From assembly GCA_021778805.1 (NCBI GenBank), contig JAJYBV010000004.1, positions 1 through 64,000 of the forward strand: 64,000 bases of DNA. The letters are read 5' to 3'. This stretch comes from Chloroflexota bacterium (GTDB lineage Bacteria > Chloroflexota > Ktedonobacteria > Ktedonobacterales > JACDGC01). This document shows positions 22,397 to 32,723 of the stretch, one piece after another (the first letter of the stretch is position 1; every line of letters starts with the position of its first letter). Below the pieces are notes generated by a model that had not been told where the DNA came from, searched no databases, and saw nothing but the letters and a program-made list of their open reading frames with translations. The translations under genes were made by a program, and so were the position numbers.

Positions 22397-23128
22397 ATGT
22401 CGAAAGAACCGGTTAATCCAAATTCGTTTATTAATCAATTTCACGATAAATGGGAACAAGATTCTAATTTTCGCGCAACGTGGAGCACTTTAGGCGCCGC
22501 CGCATTTCTAATCATTTTTGTTACCGCAACCGTTTTAGGCACAAAACTTGTTTCAAGTATTATGAACAGTAATTCTGCTTCGGCAAATACTTCAAACGGG
22601 TCTTCAATTTCTGGGCAGGTGGCTAACTTGAATCCCACATTCGCTGTGCCGCCCTATACACCATTGGCCAACAGTGCAACACCACCATCGTATACAATAG
22701 TAACCCCAGTTAGCGGCTCTCCGCTTCCGGCTACGGCTACCCCACCGCCGTTTTTGCCAACACCAACGCCTACGGTTTCGCCAACTGCAACGGCGGGTCC
22801 GGGTGGTCAAATTACGGTAACCGCCAGCCAAAGCCCGAGTATTTGGACAATGAATAATGGCAATAATAATAAAATTACGTCTGTCAGCACATCACCGGCT
22901 GCGCCAAATACTCAAGTGTCCATTTCATTGGATTTTGGCAACAGTTGTATTGAACAAGTAAATAATGTGCCAAATACTGATAATAATGGGCAAATAAACC
23001 AGCCAATTGCTATTCAATTGCCTACTTGCTTCACGAATCCAAGCCAAACGACTGTTATCGCTACATTCACCATCAATGGCTCTACGTCAACGGTGCAATT
23101 CCAAGCGCAAGCAATTAAACTGCCTTAA
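22397..23128 (+). CDS. Membrane-anchored hypothetical protein with Pro/Thr-rich linker
   Basis: One TM helix (LGAAAFLIIFVTATVLG), then P/T-rich stretch and extracellular domain; SD GGGAAAGGG before Met at 22397. Confidence 0.65.
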   Translation: MSKEPVNPNSFINQFHDKWEQDSNFRATWSTLGAAAFLIIFVTATVLGTKLVSSIMNSNSASANTSNGSSISGQVANLNPTFAVPPYTPLANSATPPSYTIVTPVSGSPLPATATPPPFLPTPTPTVSPTATAGPGGQITVTASQSPSIWTMNNGNNNKITSVSTSPAAPNTQVSISLDFGNSCIEQVNNVPNTDNNGQINQPIAIQLPTCFTNPSQTTVIATFTINGSTSTVQFQAQAIKLP

Positions 23129-23164
23129 GAACCGAACAGTGTTTATTTGAATGTGTTTTTTTCG

Positions 23165-23200
23165 ACCGGCTTTAGTGGCATCCCCCTAAAGCCGGTTATT
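23165..23200 (+). terminator. Likely terminator
   Basis: ACCGGCTTTAG-tggcatcccc-CTAAAGCCGGT stem followed by TATTTG. Confidence 0.6.
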
Positions 23201-23292
23201 TGTGATATGGTATTAAGTAGAGCGGCGTTTGCTTTAAACATCAATGGTGATGAAACAGTTGAATGCACACTTATAAACAAGGATTTCTTGTT

Positions 23293-24111
23293 ATGCCATT
23301 GAAATATCTGCCGCAGAAACCATCTGCAAAACACACCCGGCCATTTCGGCTTTTAGCAGGGGTTTCCTTCGTTTTAACCGCGGTTACTTGGCTGATTGTC
23401 AATGAGCAGCGGCGCAGAGCAAATATAAAAATCTATGACTCAATTCAGCGAATGCCGAAGCAGCCTAAACGCACTGCTGCTTCGGTGTGGGCCATTATCC
23501 GGAAGTATGTGGTAGATCCTTGGAGCCATTACCGGAAAGAATTAACCCAAAATGCCCAACAGCGTACATTAGAAGTTGGGGTAGATTATTGGCCGAATTT
23601 ACGGCATTATCGGAACGATATTGAGTTAACCGGTGTCGAATATAATTTGCAAACATTTTACCGTGCGCGAAAACGTATTCGGCAATTTCGGCCGCAAACC
23701 GCTGTTATTTATGCTGAAAACTCTCTGCTTCCTTTTCCCGACGACTATTTCGATACGGTAGTTACATCCCTTTCTTTATGCAGTGTGGAAGATATTCAAA
23801 CCGTTCTGCGTGAAATACACCGCGTTTTGAAAAAAGACGGACGGTTTCTATTTTTAGAGCATATTCGCTCGGAAAATACATTTGTGGCGGCTTTACAAGA
23901 TTGGCTGACTCCCCTATGGAGCCGGATTTCCTCTAATTGCCACTTAAATAGAAATACTATTGCCGAAATCGAATCCGCCGGATTTATTATTCTTACACGC
24001 AAAGCACTAAGCGGCGCATGGGGGCCAGTTCGGCCAACCATTATGGGAATAGCTGCCGCAGCAACGCAAGAAGCCCAATCACCAACACTTTTATTGGAAA
24101 CCGATTTATGA
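23293..24111 (+). CDS. Class I SAM-dependent methyltransferase (UbiE/Methyltransf_11-like) with N-terminal hydrophobic segment
   Basis: LEVGVDYWPNL...VEYNLQ...LPFPDDYFDTVVTSLSLCSVEDIQTVLREIHRVLKKDGRFLFLEHIRSE. Confidence 0.8.
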   Translation: MPLKYLPQKPSAKHTRPFRLLAGVSFVLTAVTWLIVNEQRRRANIKIYDSIQRMPKQPKRTAASVWAIIRKYVVDPWSHYRKELTQNAQQRTLEVGVDYWPNLRHYRNDIELTGVEYNLQTFYRARKRIRQFRPQTAVIYAENSLLPFPDDYFDTVVTSLSLCSVEDIQTVLREIHRVLKKDGRFLFLEHIRSENTFVAALQDWLTPLWSRISSNCHLNRNTIAEIESAGFIILTRKALSGAWGPVRPTIMGIAAAATQEAQSPTLLLETDL

Positions 24112-25400
24112 CCACACCAAGCGCGCAGACACAAATATTAACCAAACGTGATTTGCGCTGGAATTTTTGGTTTATGGGCTGGGATATCGCTTTTTTTACA
24201 TCAGCCTTAAGTGTCAGTTCTATTTCAACAATTTTACCGTTATTTATCAGCCATATTACAAAAGAAAATTGGCTCATTTCGTTACTCGTTTCTGTTCGCG
24301 CACTTGGATCTTTTTTGCCTATTTTGCTGGTTGCTTCTTTTGCGGAGCGTCGGCAGCGATTAAAAAGCACGATGTTATATCTTACCGTGCTGGAACGTTT
24401 ACCATTTTTATTGCTTGCTATAGCCGCCGTATCACTAACACAAATAAACAGCGCTGCAATGCTAATCTTTTTTTTCCTAATGATTTTTTTGCAAGCAGCC
24501 GGCGGCGGGTTAACCTACACACCATGGCTGGATATTGTTTCGCGCGCAATTCCTGAACAAATGCGCGGCAGATTTTTAGGAGGCTGGGTAGGCGCCGGCA
24601 ATGTATTGGGGATATTTGGCGCTGCATTGGCAACATATTTTATTGCCAATTTTTTTTGGCCGATCAATTTTGCTTTATGTTTTTTAGCAAGTTTCATTTT
24701 GGTAAGCATTTCATTTGTGTTACTAGCTCTTATTAAAGAGCCTCCTCGGGAAATGGTGCATCAACAGCAATACGCCAACACCGCCAAGCCAAAGTTTTAT
24801 GCTTGGGTCGCAGATATGTATACCGTCATTGCGCAAGACAAGCCATTTCGCCGGTATCTCTTAATCAGCACTGTTTACGGCGCGGCACAGATAGGTATGG
24901 GATTAATTGCAATTTCAGCGTTGAAGCAAGCCCATTTAAGCTCCGCTGAAGTAGGAATCGATACACCAATTGTGGCGGCTTCCTTAATGCTTGGATATTT
25001 TCTTTGGGGATTTATTGGAGACCATTTGGGGCATCGGACTACTTTGGTGTGGAGTTCAGTATTTGGTGCGCTATCTATGCTGTTTGCGTTGCTGGCGCAT
25101 TCATTTATTTTGGTTACATTAGCGTTTATTTGCTATGGATTAAACGCATCCGGCTTCCAGTTATCGCAAATGACCTTTGTGTTAGAGTTCGGTCCGCCGG
25201 CGCGGCGCCCGGTTTATTTGGGGCTGGCGTCGCTTATTATGGCTCCTTTTGTTGCGCTATTCCCTTTGATTGGCGGCATTCTTGCCGATAATGCGGGATA
25301 TACTCCGGTATTTTTAGCCGGTATCATATTTAATTTTATCGCAGCCGCAGGCTTTCAATGGTATTCTAAAAGCCCGGCGCAGTTAAGCGCCCAAGCTTAG
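24108..25400 (+). CDS. MFS transporter
   Basis: 12-TM pattern; start ATG overlaps the upstream stop (ATGA). Confidence 0.82.
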   Translation: MTTPSAQTQILTKRDLRWNFWFMGWDIAFFTSALSVSSISTILPLFISHITKENWLISLLVSVRALGSFLPILLVASFAERRQRLKSTMLYLTVLERLPFLLLAIAAVSLTQINSAAMLIFFFLMIFLQAAGGGLTYTPWLDIVSRAIPEQMRGRFLGGWVGAGNVLGIFGAALATYFIANFFWPINFALCFLASFILVSISFVLLALIKEPPREMVHQQQYANTAKPKFYAWVADMYTVIAQDKPFRRYLLISTVYGAAQIGMGLIAISALKQAHLSSAEVGIDTPIVAASLMLGYFLWGFIGDHLGHRTTLVWSSVFGALSMLFALLAHSFILVTLAFICYGLNASGFQLSQMTFVLEFGPPARRPVYLGLASLIMAPFVALFPLIGGILADNAGYTPVFLAGIIFNFIAAAGFQWYSKSPAQLSAQA

Positions 25401-25499
25401 TAAATCTTGCGCGGCGGCGCATGATGTTTTTCTTTTGCCATTATATTGCCCAAGCGTATATACTAAAGTAACTAAAATTCTCTTGGAGTAATTTACAAT

Positions 25500-26048
25500 A
25501 TGTATCAGGAAGCCGCAGATATAGACCACATTATTATTGATGAAAATCATTTGAAAGATCGTGTGGCCGAACTTGGCGCAGAAATTTCCCGCGACTATCA
25601 AGGAGAAGCAATTTTACTTGTTGGCATATTAAAAGGCGCGGTAATATTTATGGCTGATTTAGCCCGCGCGATTCAATGCCCAATTTCTATAGATTTTATG
25701 GCCGTTTCCAGTTACGGCAACCAAACAGAATCCCAAGGTGTTGTGCGTTTTATTAAAGACCTGGATGATCCCATTGAAAACAAACATGTGCTGTTGGTAG
25801 AAGATATTATCGACAGCGGGCTGACTCTTAATTATGTTATTGAGCATTTAAAGCTGAAAAATCCGGCCTCACTAAAAATCTGCGCGCTGCTCGATAAATC
25901 AAGGTCACGCGAGAAAGTAGTGAAAGTTGACTACACCGGATTTTATGTGCCCAATGAATTTGTTGTTGGGTATGGGCTGGATTATGCGCAGCGATACCGC
26001 ACATTGCCCTATATTGGGGTATTAAAGCCACAAATATATATGTCTTAG
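25500..26048 (+). CDS. hpt: Hypoxanthine phosphoribosyltransferase
   Basis: ILLVGILKGAVIFMADL, VLLVEDIIDSGLTL, VPNEFVVGYGLDYAQRYRTLPYIGVLKP. Confidence 0.95.
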   Translation: MYQEAADIDHIIIDENHLKDRVAELGAEISRDYQGEAILLVGILKGAVIFMADLARAIQCPISIDFMAVSSYGNQTESQGVVRFIKDLDDPIENKHVLLVEDIIDSGLTLNYVIEHLKLKNPASLKICALLDKSRSREKVVKVDYTGFYVPNEFVVGYGLDYAQRYRTLPYIGVLKPQIYMS

Positions 26049-26242
26049 TCAATTGTACGTTTGCCGCTCGCTCTAAATTCTTGTAAAAATAGTTGTGGAT
26101 CTCCGCTGCAATTGCGGTGTTCTTAACTATCCGGCCATTCATTTCCCACTCAAAGTGATTTTTTCTGTATAAACCAGCTTTTGGCGCCATTTCTGATAGC
26201 ATTGTGCGGAAGCATAACAGCCGCAGAAATGGGTGAAGTATC

Positions 26243-28639
26243 ATGCGCAGATGGCTTATCGTGATTATAGCAGTCGCTTGGACATTAGGAATATTATTGG
26301 AAAGTTTTGTAACTATTCCGGTTGTATGGTTGCTTATTACCACCGGAGCGTTAGTGACAGCTGGATTAACTGTGTTGGTTTTTCTGCGGCGCGCTCTTTC
26401 TTCACGCAGATATCTTCCGGCCGGCGGAATATTTTTGCTGGCGCTAGTTTTGGGAATGCTGCGCTTTATTATCAGCGCGCCGTCGGCAGACCCAATTTCG
26501 ATACGCCGGCTGCCTGATAAAACAACGGTTACTATAACCGGTGTGATACTGACTGCTCCGGAACTTGGCCCAAAAGATTTTTATTTTCCGTTGCAAACAC
26601 GCCAATCCGGAGCATCTGAATATGCATTGACGAAAACAGACGGAACCGTTGGGGTCTATATTGCGCCAACGAAGGCGCTAACTCCGCTGGCGGTTTGCGA
26701 TACGGTTATGCTTGACGGCACATTATATCATCCCTCCGCAGCTTCGCCGCCCAATATAGACGCCACGCTGATAATGAAAGATGTGTGGGTAACCGGCCAC
26801 AGTTCCTGTATTTCGCCACAGCCGCTGTTAGACGCTGTGCGCGGCCGCATTGCCGAAGGATTCGCTCAAACATTGCCTGCGCTGGTTGCGGCGTTTTTAA
26901 GCGGTATTGTTATTGGTTTAAAGACCCCGGAACTCAGGTCGCATTTGGCGTTATTTACTGAAACAGGCATAATTCATTTAGTTGTTACATCGGGATATAA
27001 AGTTACCATTGCAGCCGGAGTTGCTGCGGCGCTGTTCCGCCGCGCGCCGCGCTGGATTGGCGCTGCAGGATCATTTGCCGGAGTTTGGGGATATGTGCTG
27101 CTCAGCGGAGCGGGACCCGCAGCCGTGCGCGCCGGATTTATGGGAAGCGCATTGCTATTGGCAAACGTTACAAAGCGTGAATATGATACCTATAATGCGC
27201 TGGCGCTGACCGTTTGGATTATGACTTGCGCAGATCCTCAAACGTTGTGGGACGCCGGTTTTCAGTTATCTGCTTCCGGTGTACTGGGCATTGCAGTGCT
27301 TGGGCCGCGCTTCCATGCGCTATTTGCCGGCCCGGCGGCGCGCGTTCCCGGCGGAAAGATGTTCGCTGAAGCGCTTGCTTCCACAATGGCGGCGCAAATA
27401 GCAACTATGCCGGTGGTTGTTTCTGTATTTGGTGTTGTTTCACTTGTCAGCCCAATTGCCAATATGGCGCTGACCCCTTTGCTGCCATTCTTTCTTATAG
27501 CCGGAGCTTTTGACGCTGCAGCGGCACTGCTTTATCCGCCGTTTTGTCAAGTGTTTGCGCTTCTGCTCAATCTTCCGTTAACTTTGGCGCTCCAATTTAC
27601 CGAATGGCTTGCGCGTTTGCCGTTTGCGTTTGTTACTTTGAAAGAACCCGTGTTGTGGCTTGTTCCGCTGTGGCTTGGGCTAATCTGCGCTTTGCCGATT
27701 TGGTGGAACTATCAGCCCATTGAAGCGCATTCCCGAACGGATAAACCACAACTGCCGGCGTTTTTGCGCGCCGCTTTAAGCGTTACGGCGGCGTTAACGG
27801 TAGCTGCTGCCTCAATAGGCATAACTTTGCTGCGGCCGCTTACGCAAATGCAAATTCAGTTTCTTAACACAGGAACGAACGGCCCGGCGGCTCTTATTTC
27901 GGGCAGCGCCACACAAACCGCGCTAATCGACGCCGGAGGAACAGGCACGGCGCTGGCCGACGCATTAAGCGTAACACCGGCGGGGCAAACGCATCATATT
28001 GACGCAATATTTATTACCGATGTTCGGCCGGGGCACTTCAGCGGGATTTTTCCGCTGCTGGGAACCTATTCCATTGGCGCAGTTTATACACCGGGCGATC
28101 TGCGTCCAACTGCGGAGTATGCGCTTTTGTATTATGATTTACAGCAGGCCGGAGTACCGATTCGGCAAATGCGTCAAGGAATGACGTACCGGCTTGGCGA
28201 AACTGCTGAGCTTACAGCGCTGACGCCGCAAAGCCCGCTGAGTGATTCCGGCGGCAATATTAATGACACCAATGCGCTGACTTTGGAGCTGACCTCTGCT
28301 GCGTTTACACTGGTGTTTGCCGGAGACGCCGATTTGGAAAATATACAAACCGCAATGCGTTATGCTCAAACGCTGAATCCGCCGGTTATTTTGCAAATTT
28401 GCCAGCGCGCCGTGTCGGATCCCACTGAAGATCGCAGTCAAGCGCAGATATTGGCGCTAATTCAGCCCTCGATTACTGTTATCAGCGCTTCAGCGCTCCC
28501 GGAACCCAAAAACGCCACCCAAGCAGCGCTTTCTTTAACAGGATTTTCTGCGCTCTTCGCAGCCCCGCATCGCAGCGCTCAGTCTTCTGATGTTACAATT
28601 AGTGTAAGCGGCGCGCATTGGTGGTTTGCTACTCCATAG
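26243..28639 (+). CDS. comEC: ComEC/Rec2-family competence protein
   Basis: Competence domain (LVVTSGYKVTIAAGVAAALF...LLSGAGPAAVRAGFMGSALLLA) plus C-terminal degenerate metallo-beta-lactamase-like domain. Confidence 0.9.
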   Translation: MRRWLIVIIAVAWTLGILLESFVTIPVVWLLITTGALVTAGLTVLVFLRRALSSRRYLPAGGIFLLALVLGMLRFIISAPSADPISIRRLPDKTTVTITGVILTAPELGPKDFYFPLQTRQSGASEYALTKTDGTVGVYIAPTKALTPLAVCDTVMLDGTLYHPSAASPPNIDATLIMKDVWVTGHSSCISPQPLLDAVRGRIAEGFAQTLPALVAAFLSGIVIGLKTPELRSHLALFTETGIIHLVVTSGYKVTIAAGVAAALFRRAPRWIGAAGSFAGVWGYVLLSGAGPAAVRAGFMGSALLLANVTKREYDTYNALALTVWIMTCADPQTLWDAGFQLSASGVLGIAVLGPRFHALFAGPAARVPGGKMFAEALASTMAAQIATMPVVVSVFGVVSLVSPIANMALTPLLPFFLIAGAFDAAAALLYPPFCQVFALLLNLPLTLALQFTEWLARLPFAFVTLKEPVLWLVPLWLGLICALPIWWNYQPIEAHSRTDKPQLPAFLRAALSVTAALTVAAASIGITLLRPLTQMQIQFLNTGTNGPAALISGSATQTALIDAGGTGTALADALSVTPAGQTHHIDAIFITDVRPGHFSGIFPLLGTYSIGAVYTPGDLRPTAEYALLYYDLQQAGVPIRQMRQGMTYRLGETAELTALTPQSPLSDSGGNINDTNALTLELTSAAFTLVFAGDADLENIQTAMRYAQTLNPPVILQICQRAVSDPTEDRSQAQILALIQPSITVISASALPEPKNATQAALSLTGFSALFAAPHRSAQSSDVTISVSGAHWWFATP

Positions 28640-28654
28640 AGATATTTAAAATAT

Positions 28655-29110
28655 CACCCCTTGCGAATCCCTGCGGGCGTGGTGGGGTGTTTGATTTATG
28701 GATATATTTGGGAGGCTCCCCAAACCCCGCGCAAGGGGCTATCACCCCTTACTAATCCCTGCGGGTGTGGTGGGGTGTTTGATTTATGGATATATTTGGG
28801 AGGCTCCCCAAACCCCGCGCAAGGGGCTATCGCCCCTTACGAATCCCTGCGGGTGTGGTGGGGTGTTTTATTTATGGATATATTTGGGGACACTCCAAAT
28901 TCCGCGCAAGGGGCTACCGCCCCTTACGAATCCCCATGGGTGTGGTGCGGTATTGTTTTATAAAAGATGTTTTGGGGACGGCGCTTGTGTACCGCGCGGC
29001 GTTATTGGTCGGAGCGGTCATAAAACGAACACCACACGATGAAACGTGTGGCTTGTTTCCCCACCTCCACCACCTGCGCAAGGGGCTACCGCCCCTTATA
29101 TATCCTCGGT
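28655..29110 (+). repeat. A-family tandem array 1 (about 4 units, 88/88/87 bp period) plus module B
   Basis: GGTGGGGTGT/GGTGCGG anchor recurs at 28681, 28769, 28857, 28944; each unit carries TTTGGG(G)..CCCCAAA and AAGGGGC..GCCCCTT. Module B palindrome CCACACGATGAAACGTGTGG follows. Confidence 0.92.
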
Positions 29111-29363
29111 GGTTGTACCGATCCTTGTTTTAGGGGCTTATTTTTATTTAGCGTTCACCTAATGACGCCATCGTATAAATGGTATTCATCATGCCCCTCA
29201 CAATTCGTTGTCATGCCACTAAATCTTCCATTCGTGAAAGTTCCATTTCGATTTTTTGAACATGCTTGAATTGACCGATTCCAGAAAAAATGATACATTG
29301 GAAATAATCTTTCAAATGTTTATCAAAAGAGTGATAATGAGTTTATCCGATAGGAGATATTTC

Positions 29364-30020
29364 ATGAACCAACCGCCTCGCGCAGGTATGTATTCACTTC
29401 GTGCTGAGTTGTTTGCGCGCTTAAGTTTAGCTGGTATTGCACTCTATGTTGTGTTGGATATTATTGCGCAAGTACTGCCACCCCATTATAATCCTATTTC
29501 ACAGGCAGAAAGTGATTTGGCAGTTGGGCCATTTGGTGTAGTTATGGCAGTGAATTTTGTTGTGCGCGGGTTGCTGTCTGTTGCAGCGGTTACGGCATTG
29601 CAGAGCAGTTTGCCAGATAAAGCGCGATCTCGTGCAGGCGAATTTTTGCTTTCTATTTGGGCTATAGGGGCAATTATACTGGCCTTTTACCCGACAGATC
29701 TACAAGGACAGCATGCCACTGTACACGGTCTCATCCATCTTGCAGTTGCGCTAGTTGCTTTCGTGACTGGAGCCATCGGTGAATTGCTGTTGTCACTGCG
29801 TTTGCGGGCAAGTTCCCATATGCAACCAATTGCGTCTTTTTCACTGGGAATTGCCATTATTGCAATAATTATGCTTCTGATATTACTTGTAACTGAGCAA
29901 AGTGTAATTGGCCAGCATTACTTTGGTTTGCTTGAGCGCCTTTTTTTAGGAACAGTCCTTCTTTGGATTGCTGTTGTGATGGCGCGGTTGCAAACAGGAC
30001 AAAAAGAAAAATTATTATAA
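29364..30020 (+). CDS. DUF998-like integral membrane protein
   Basis: Six-TM pattern with YVVLDIIAQVLPPHYNPISQAESDLAVGPFGVVMAVNFVVRGLLS; AGGAG upstream of Met at 29364. Confidence 0.7.
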   Translation: MNQPPRAGMYSLRAELFARLSLAGIALYVVLDIIAQVLPPHYNPISQAESDLAVGPFGVVMAVNFVVRGLLSVAAVTALQSSLPDKARSRAGEFLLSIWAIGAIILAFYPTDLQGQHATVHGLIHLAVALVAFVTGAIGELLLSLRLRASSHMQPIASFSLGIAIIAIIMLLILLVTEQSVIGQHYFGLLERLFLGTVLLWIAVVMARLQTGQKEKLL

Positions 30021-30137
30021 CTACTCAGGAGGTTTTCAAAACTCAGCGTAAGAGGGACAAACACCACATGATAATAGTCTTATATATGGAAAGAGGGGCA
30101 ATCATTATTGCCCCATGGAATATTTTTACAATTTAAA

Positions 30138-30245
30138 GATTTTGGGAGGCGCCCCAAACCCCGCGCAAGGGGCAACGGCCCCTTATGTATTCAGATGCTC
30201 AACCACCAACGCTGCGCCGTAGCGCAAGCGCCACCGTCTATTTTA
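30138..30245 (+). repeat. A-family repeat, single copy
   Basis: GATTTTGGGAGGCGCCCCAAACCCCGCGCAAGGGGCAACGGCCCCTTATG. Confidence 0.85.
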
Positions 30246-30362
30246 ACAAAAGCATGGAACACCATAGCCGGCTGGATATGATGTTTCAAAACAAAGCAAA
30301 CGATAAAGTGATTAGAAGCTAAAAGTTTTAAGTTAACAATAAAAAAGGGTGAATTTTTAAAA

Positions 30363-31154
30363 ATGGTGAATTTGGTAACTTTAGGTGTAGAGCAGGTATT
30401 GATATTAGGGGCTATTACGATTGGTATAATGGGAATAGTTGATGGATTGGTTTTAAAAAAGATTCATCTTGGATATGGGCCATTTGAGGCAAGGATAATC
30501 AAAGGTAAATGGGCACAAGTTATCGGATTATTCAGCCTTTTATTCTTAGTACTCATTCTGAAGTTTACTATATCATATATATCTGAGTTATCAACATATT
30601 GCCATAATAGTGTTTTTTGTGAAATGACAACACCTATTACTTCAATGTTTAGCGAATGGCACATTCCTTTTGGTTATGTTATGTTTATTTTGTATTTTAT
30701 CCTATGGTATATATCACGGAAAAGAGATATCAATTTTGTGCCATTTGCACTGGCGCGAGGATCACAAACTGGCGCACAGATCCGCGCGCAAATTCATGAG
30801 CGAATAGCCCAGGAGCAAGAACCTCAGCTAAGCAACGAACGAATTGATGATATCCGAAGGCAAGTGGATAATACCATTCCCTTTCTTAGTTTGCGGTACC
30901 GAAAATACATATTTGAAAACCGAATGGTGAATACATCAAACCTAATTCAATTAGTTCTTGCATACCCAGATTTTAAAGTGATGAATCCGAGCGAGCGAAT
31001 TGCAGTGCAGATAATAGTTGAAATAACAGCATCAGTCATGAATAAAAACCAAGGAATTTTGTTTAAAAAACGGAAAGAAAAAGAACATGTGGAAACAAAA
31101 GCGCCTGAGGCAAGTAATCATTCAATAGACGAGAAAGAACTAGGCGCAAAATAA
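30363..31154 (+). CDS. Hypothetical membrane protein (about 3 TM, charged C-terminal tail)
   Basis: Open frame with TM helices at the N-terminus and soluble C-terminal region; no family recognised. Confidence 0.6.
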   Translation: MVNLVTLGVEQVLILGAITIGIMGIVDGLVLKKIHLGYGPFEARIIKGKWAQVIGLFSLLFLVLILKFTISYISELSTYCHNSVFCEMTTPITSMFSEWHIPFGYVMFILYFILWYISRKRDINFVPFALARGSQTGAQIRAQIHERIAQEQEPQLSNERIDDIRRQVDNTIPFLSLRYRKYIFENRMVNTSNLIQLVLAYPDFKVMNPSERIAVQIIVEITASVMNKNQGILFKKRKEKEHVETKAPEASNHSIDEKELGAK

Positions 31155-31254
31155 ATCTATTGCATATATTAAAAAAGCTCTATTTCAGCACAAAAATAAA
31201 TAGACGCAAGAATAAAAATCAAAGACGAAAGAAGCTTAGCGCTTCTATTTGTGC

Positions 31255-31765
31255 ATAATTACAACCGCCGCGCGGTACACATGGGTGGAGGCGGGGACAA
31301 GCCACACGATTCATCGTGTGGTGTTTGTTTTGTGGCCACCTTGCCACGGATGCCGCGCCGTAGCGTAAGCGCCACCGTAATACGCTTGTTTTATATCAAC
31401 CACCGCACGGTACACATTGAGGCAATGCAATCCGGTAGGGGCGACCCTTGCGGTCGCCCTTGCTGCCCGGCAATCAATATTGCCCTATGGGGTTGTTTAT
31501 AAAAAGAGATTTTGGGGACGCCCCAAACCCCGCGCAAGGGGCTATCGCCCCTTACGAATCCCCGCCGGCGCGGTGCGGTATTGTTTTATAAAAGATGTTT
31601 TGGGGACGGCGCCCCAAGCCCCGCGCAAGGGGCTATCGCCCCTTACGAATCCCCATGGGCGTGGTGCGGTATTGTTTTATAAAAGATGTTTTGGGGACGG
31701 CGCCCCAAGCCCCGCGCAAGGGCATTCGCCCTTTACGAATCCCTGCTGGCGCGCCGTAGAGCAAG
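31255..31765 (+). repeat. Composite element (reverse orientation) plus A-family tandem array 2 (about 3 units, 91 bp period)
   Basis: CCACACGATTCATCGTGTGG, GCAATCCGGTAGGGGCGACCCTTGCGGTCGCCC, then GGTGCGGTATTGTTTTATAAAAGATGTTTTGGGG recurring at 31572 and 31663. Confidence 0.92.
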
Positions 31766-31884
31766 CGCTAGCTTTTTGATAATTTTGTTATGGCGTATGG
31801 CGCATGATATATGCTATTTTTTAAATGGCGCTGAATTCGCAAACTGTAAAGCCGCATGCGGCGCGGAATGGATGATTTGAAAAT

Positions 31885-32634
31885 TTGTCACTATGGGAAA
31901 CAGCGGCGTTTCAGCCGATTTATGAAGATGAACATACTTTGGCGGTGTGTAAATCTGCTGGGGTGGTTGCGCATCCATCATATAAAAATCCTGCAGGCAC
32001 ATTAAAAAACGCAGTAGATGATTGGTACGCCCAGCAAAATAAACCTGCGCCTTGGCTGATGCATCGGCTGGATAAAGACACTTCGGGAATTGTGCTGTTT
32101 GCTCGCTCTGCGTTTGCTTTGAAGATGTACGCCAAGCAATTCAAGCGACATACCACTGCAAAGTGGTATATTGCCATTGTAAGCGGTTGCATCGCCGATT
32201 CTGATGGTACGATTACTTTGCCACTGCTTCGCGACCCGGAAGATCGCCGGAGAGTTATTTCCGACGCATCCGGCGCCATCGCCGAAACTCGCTATATCCG
32301 GCGATTTGTTGGCGAACAGGCTTCTTTATTATTTTTGCAGCCTGTTACCGGCAGAACCCATCAGCTGCGCGCGCATACCTCGCTTATGGGCTTTCCCATT
32401 TTGGGAGATACGGTTTATAATGCGCAGGATCAAGAGAATCCGGTTCGGGAATCGCGTATGTATTTGCATGCGGCGGCGTTGTCTATTATGGCGCCGGAAA
32501 GTGAGCATTCCGTTACCCGGAGGTTTCTGTATTCGGCTCCGCCTGGGGAATTTTACGAACGCGCGCCGGAATTAGCGCAGATAGATCTTGCAGCCGAGCT
32601 TACCGAGCTTATTGCGAAACAATTTGAGCGATAG
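31885..32634 (+). CDS. RluA-family pseudouridine synthase
   Basis: WLMHRLDKDTSGIVLFARSAFA, LLFLQPVTGRTHQLRAHTSLMGFPILGD. Annotated start is TTG. Confidence 0.9.
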   Translation: MSLWETAAFQPIYEDEHTLAVCKSAGVVAHPSYKNPAGTLKNAVDDWYAQQNKPAPWLMHRLDKDTSGIVLFARSAFALKMYAKQFKRHTTAKWYIAIVSGCIADSDGTITLPLLRDPEDRRRVISDASGAIAETRYIRRFVGEQASLLFLQPVTGRTHQLRAHTSLMGFPILGDTVYNAQDQENPVRESRMYLHAAALSIMAPESEHSVTRRFLYSAPPGEFYERAPELAQIDLAAELTELIAKQFER

Positions 32635-32723
32635 AAGGCGCTGAATATTTTTTGTTGGTGTTTATAGCGCTGACGCGGATGAACACAGCAGCTAGTTAAT
32701 TTATCTATGGGAGGAACGCATCA

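Noticed and set aside
28661-29269. ORFs 28661..28963, 28698..29042, 28786..29133 and 29039..29269 as proteins
   Set aside because: They are translations of tandem non-coding repeat units in several overlapping frames (PLRIPAGVVGC.., ..TPRKGLSPL..).
31251-31880. ORFs 31251..31502, 31417..31779, 31686..31880
   Set aside because: They read through the composite element and A-family units; same peptide phrases as in other repeat arrays.
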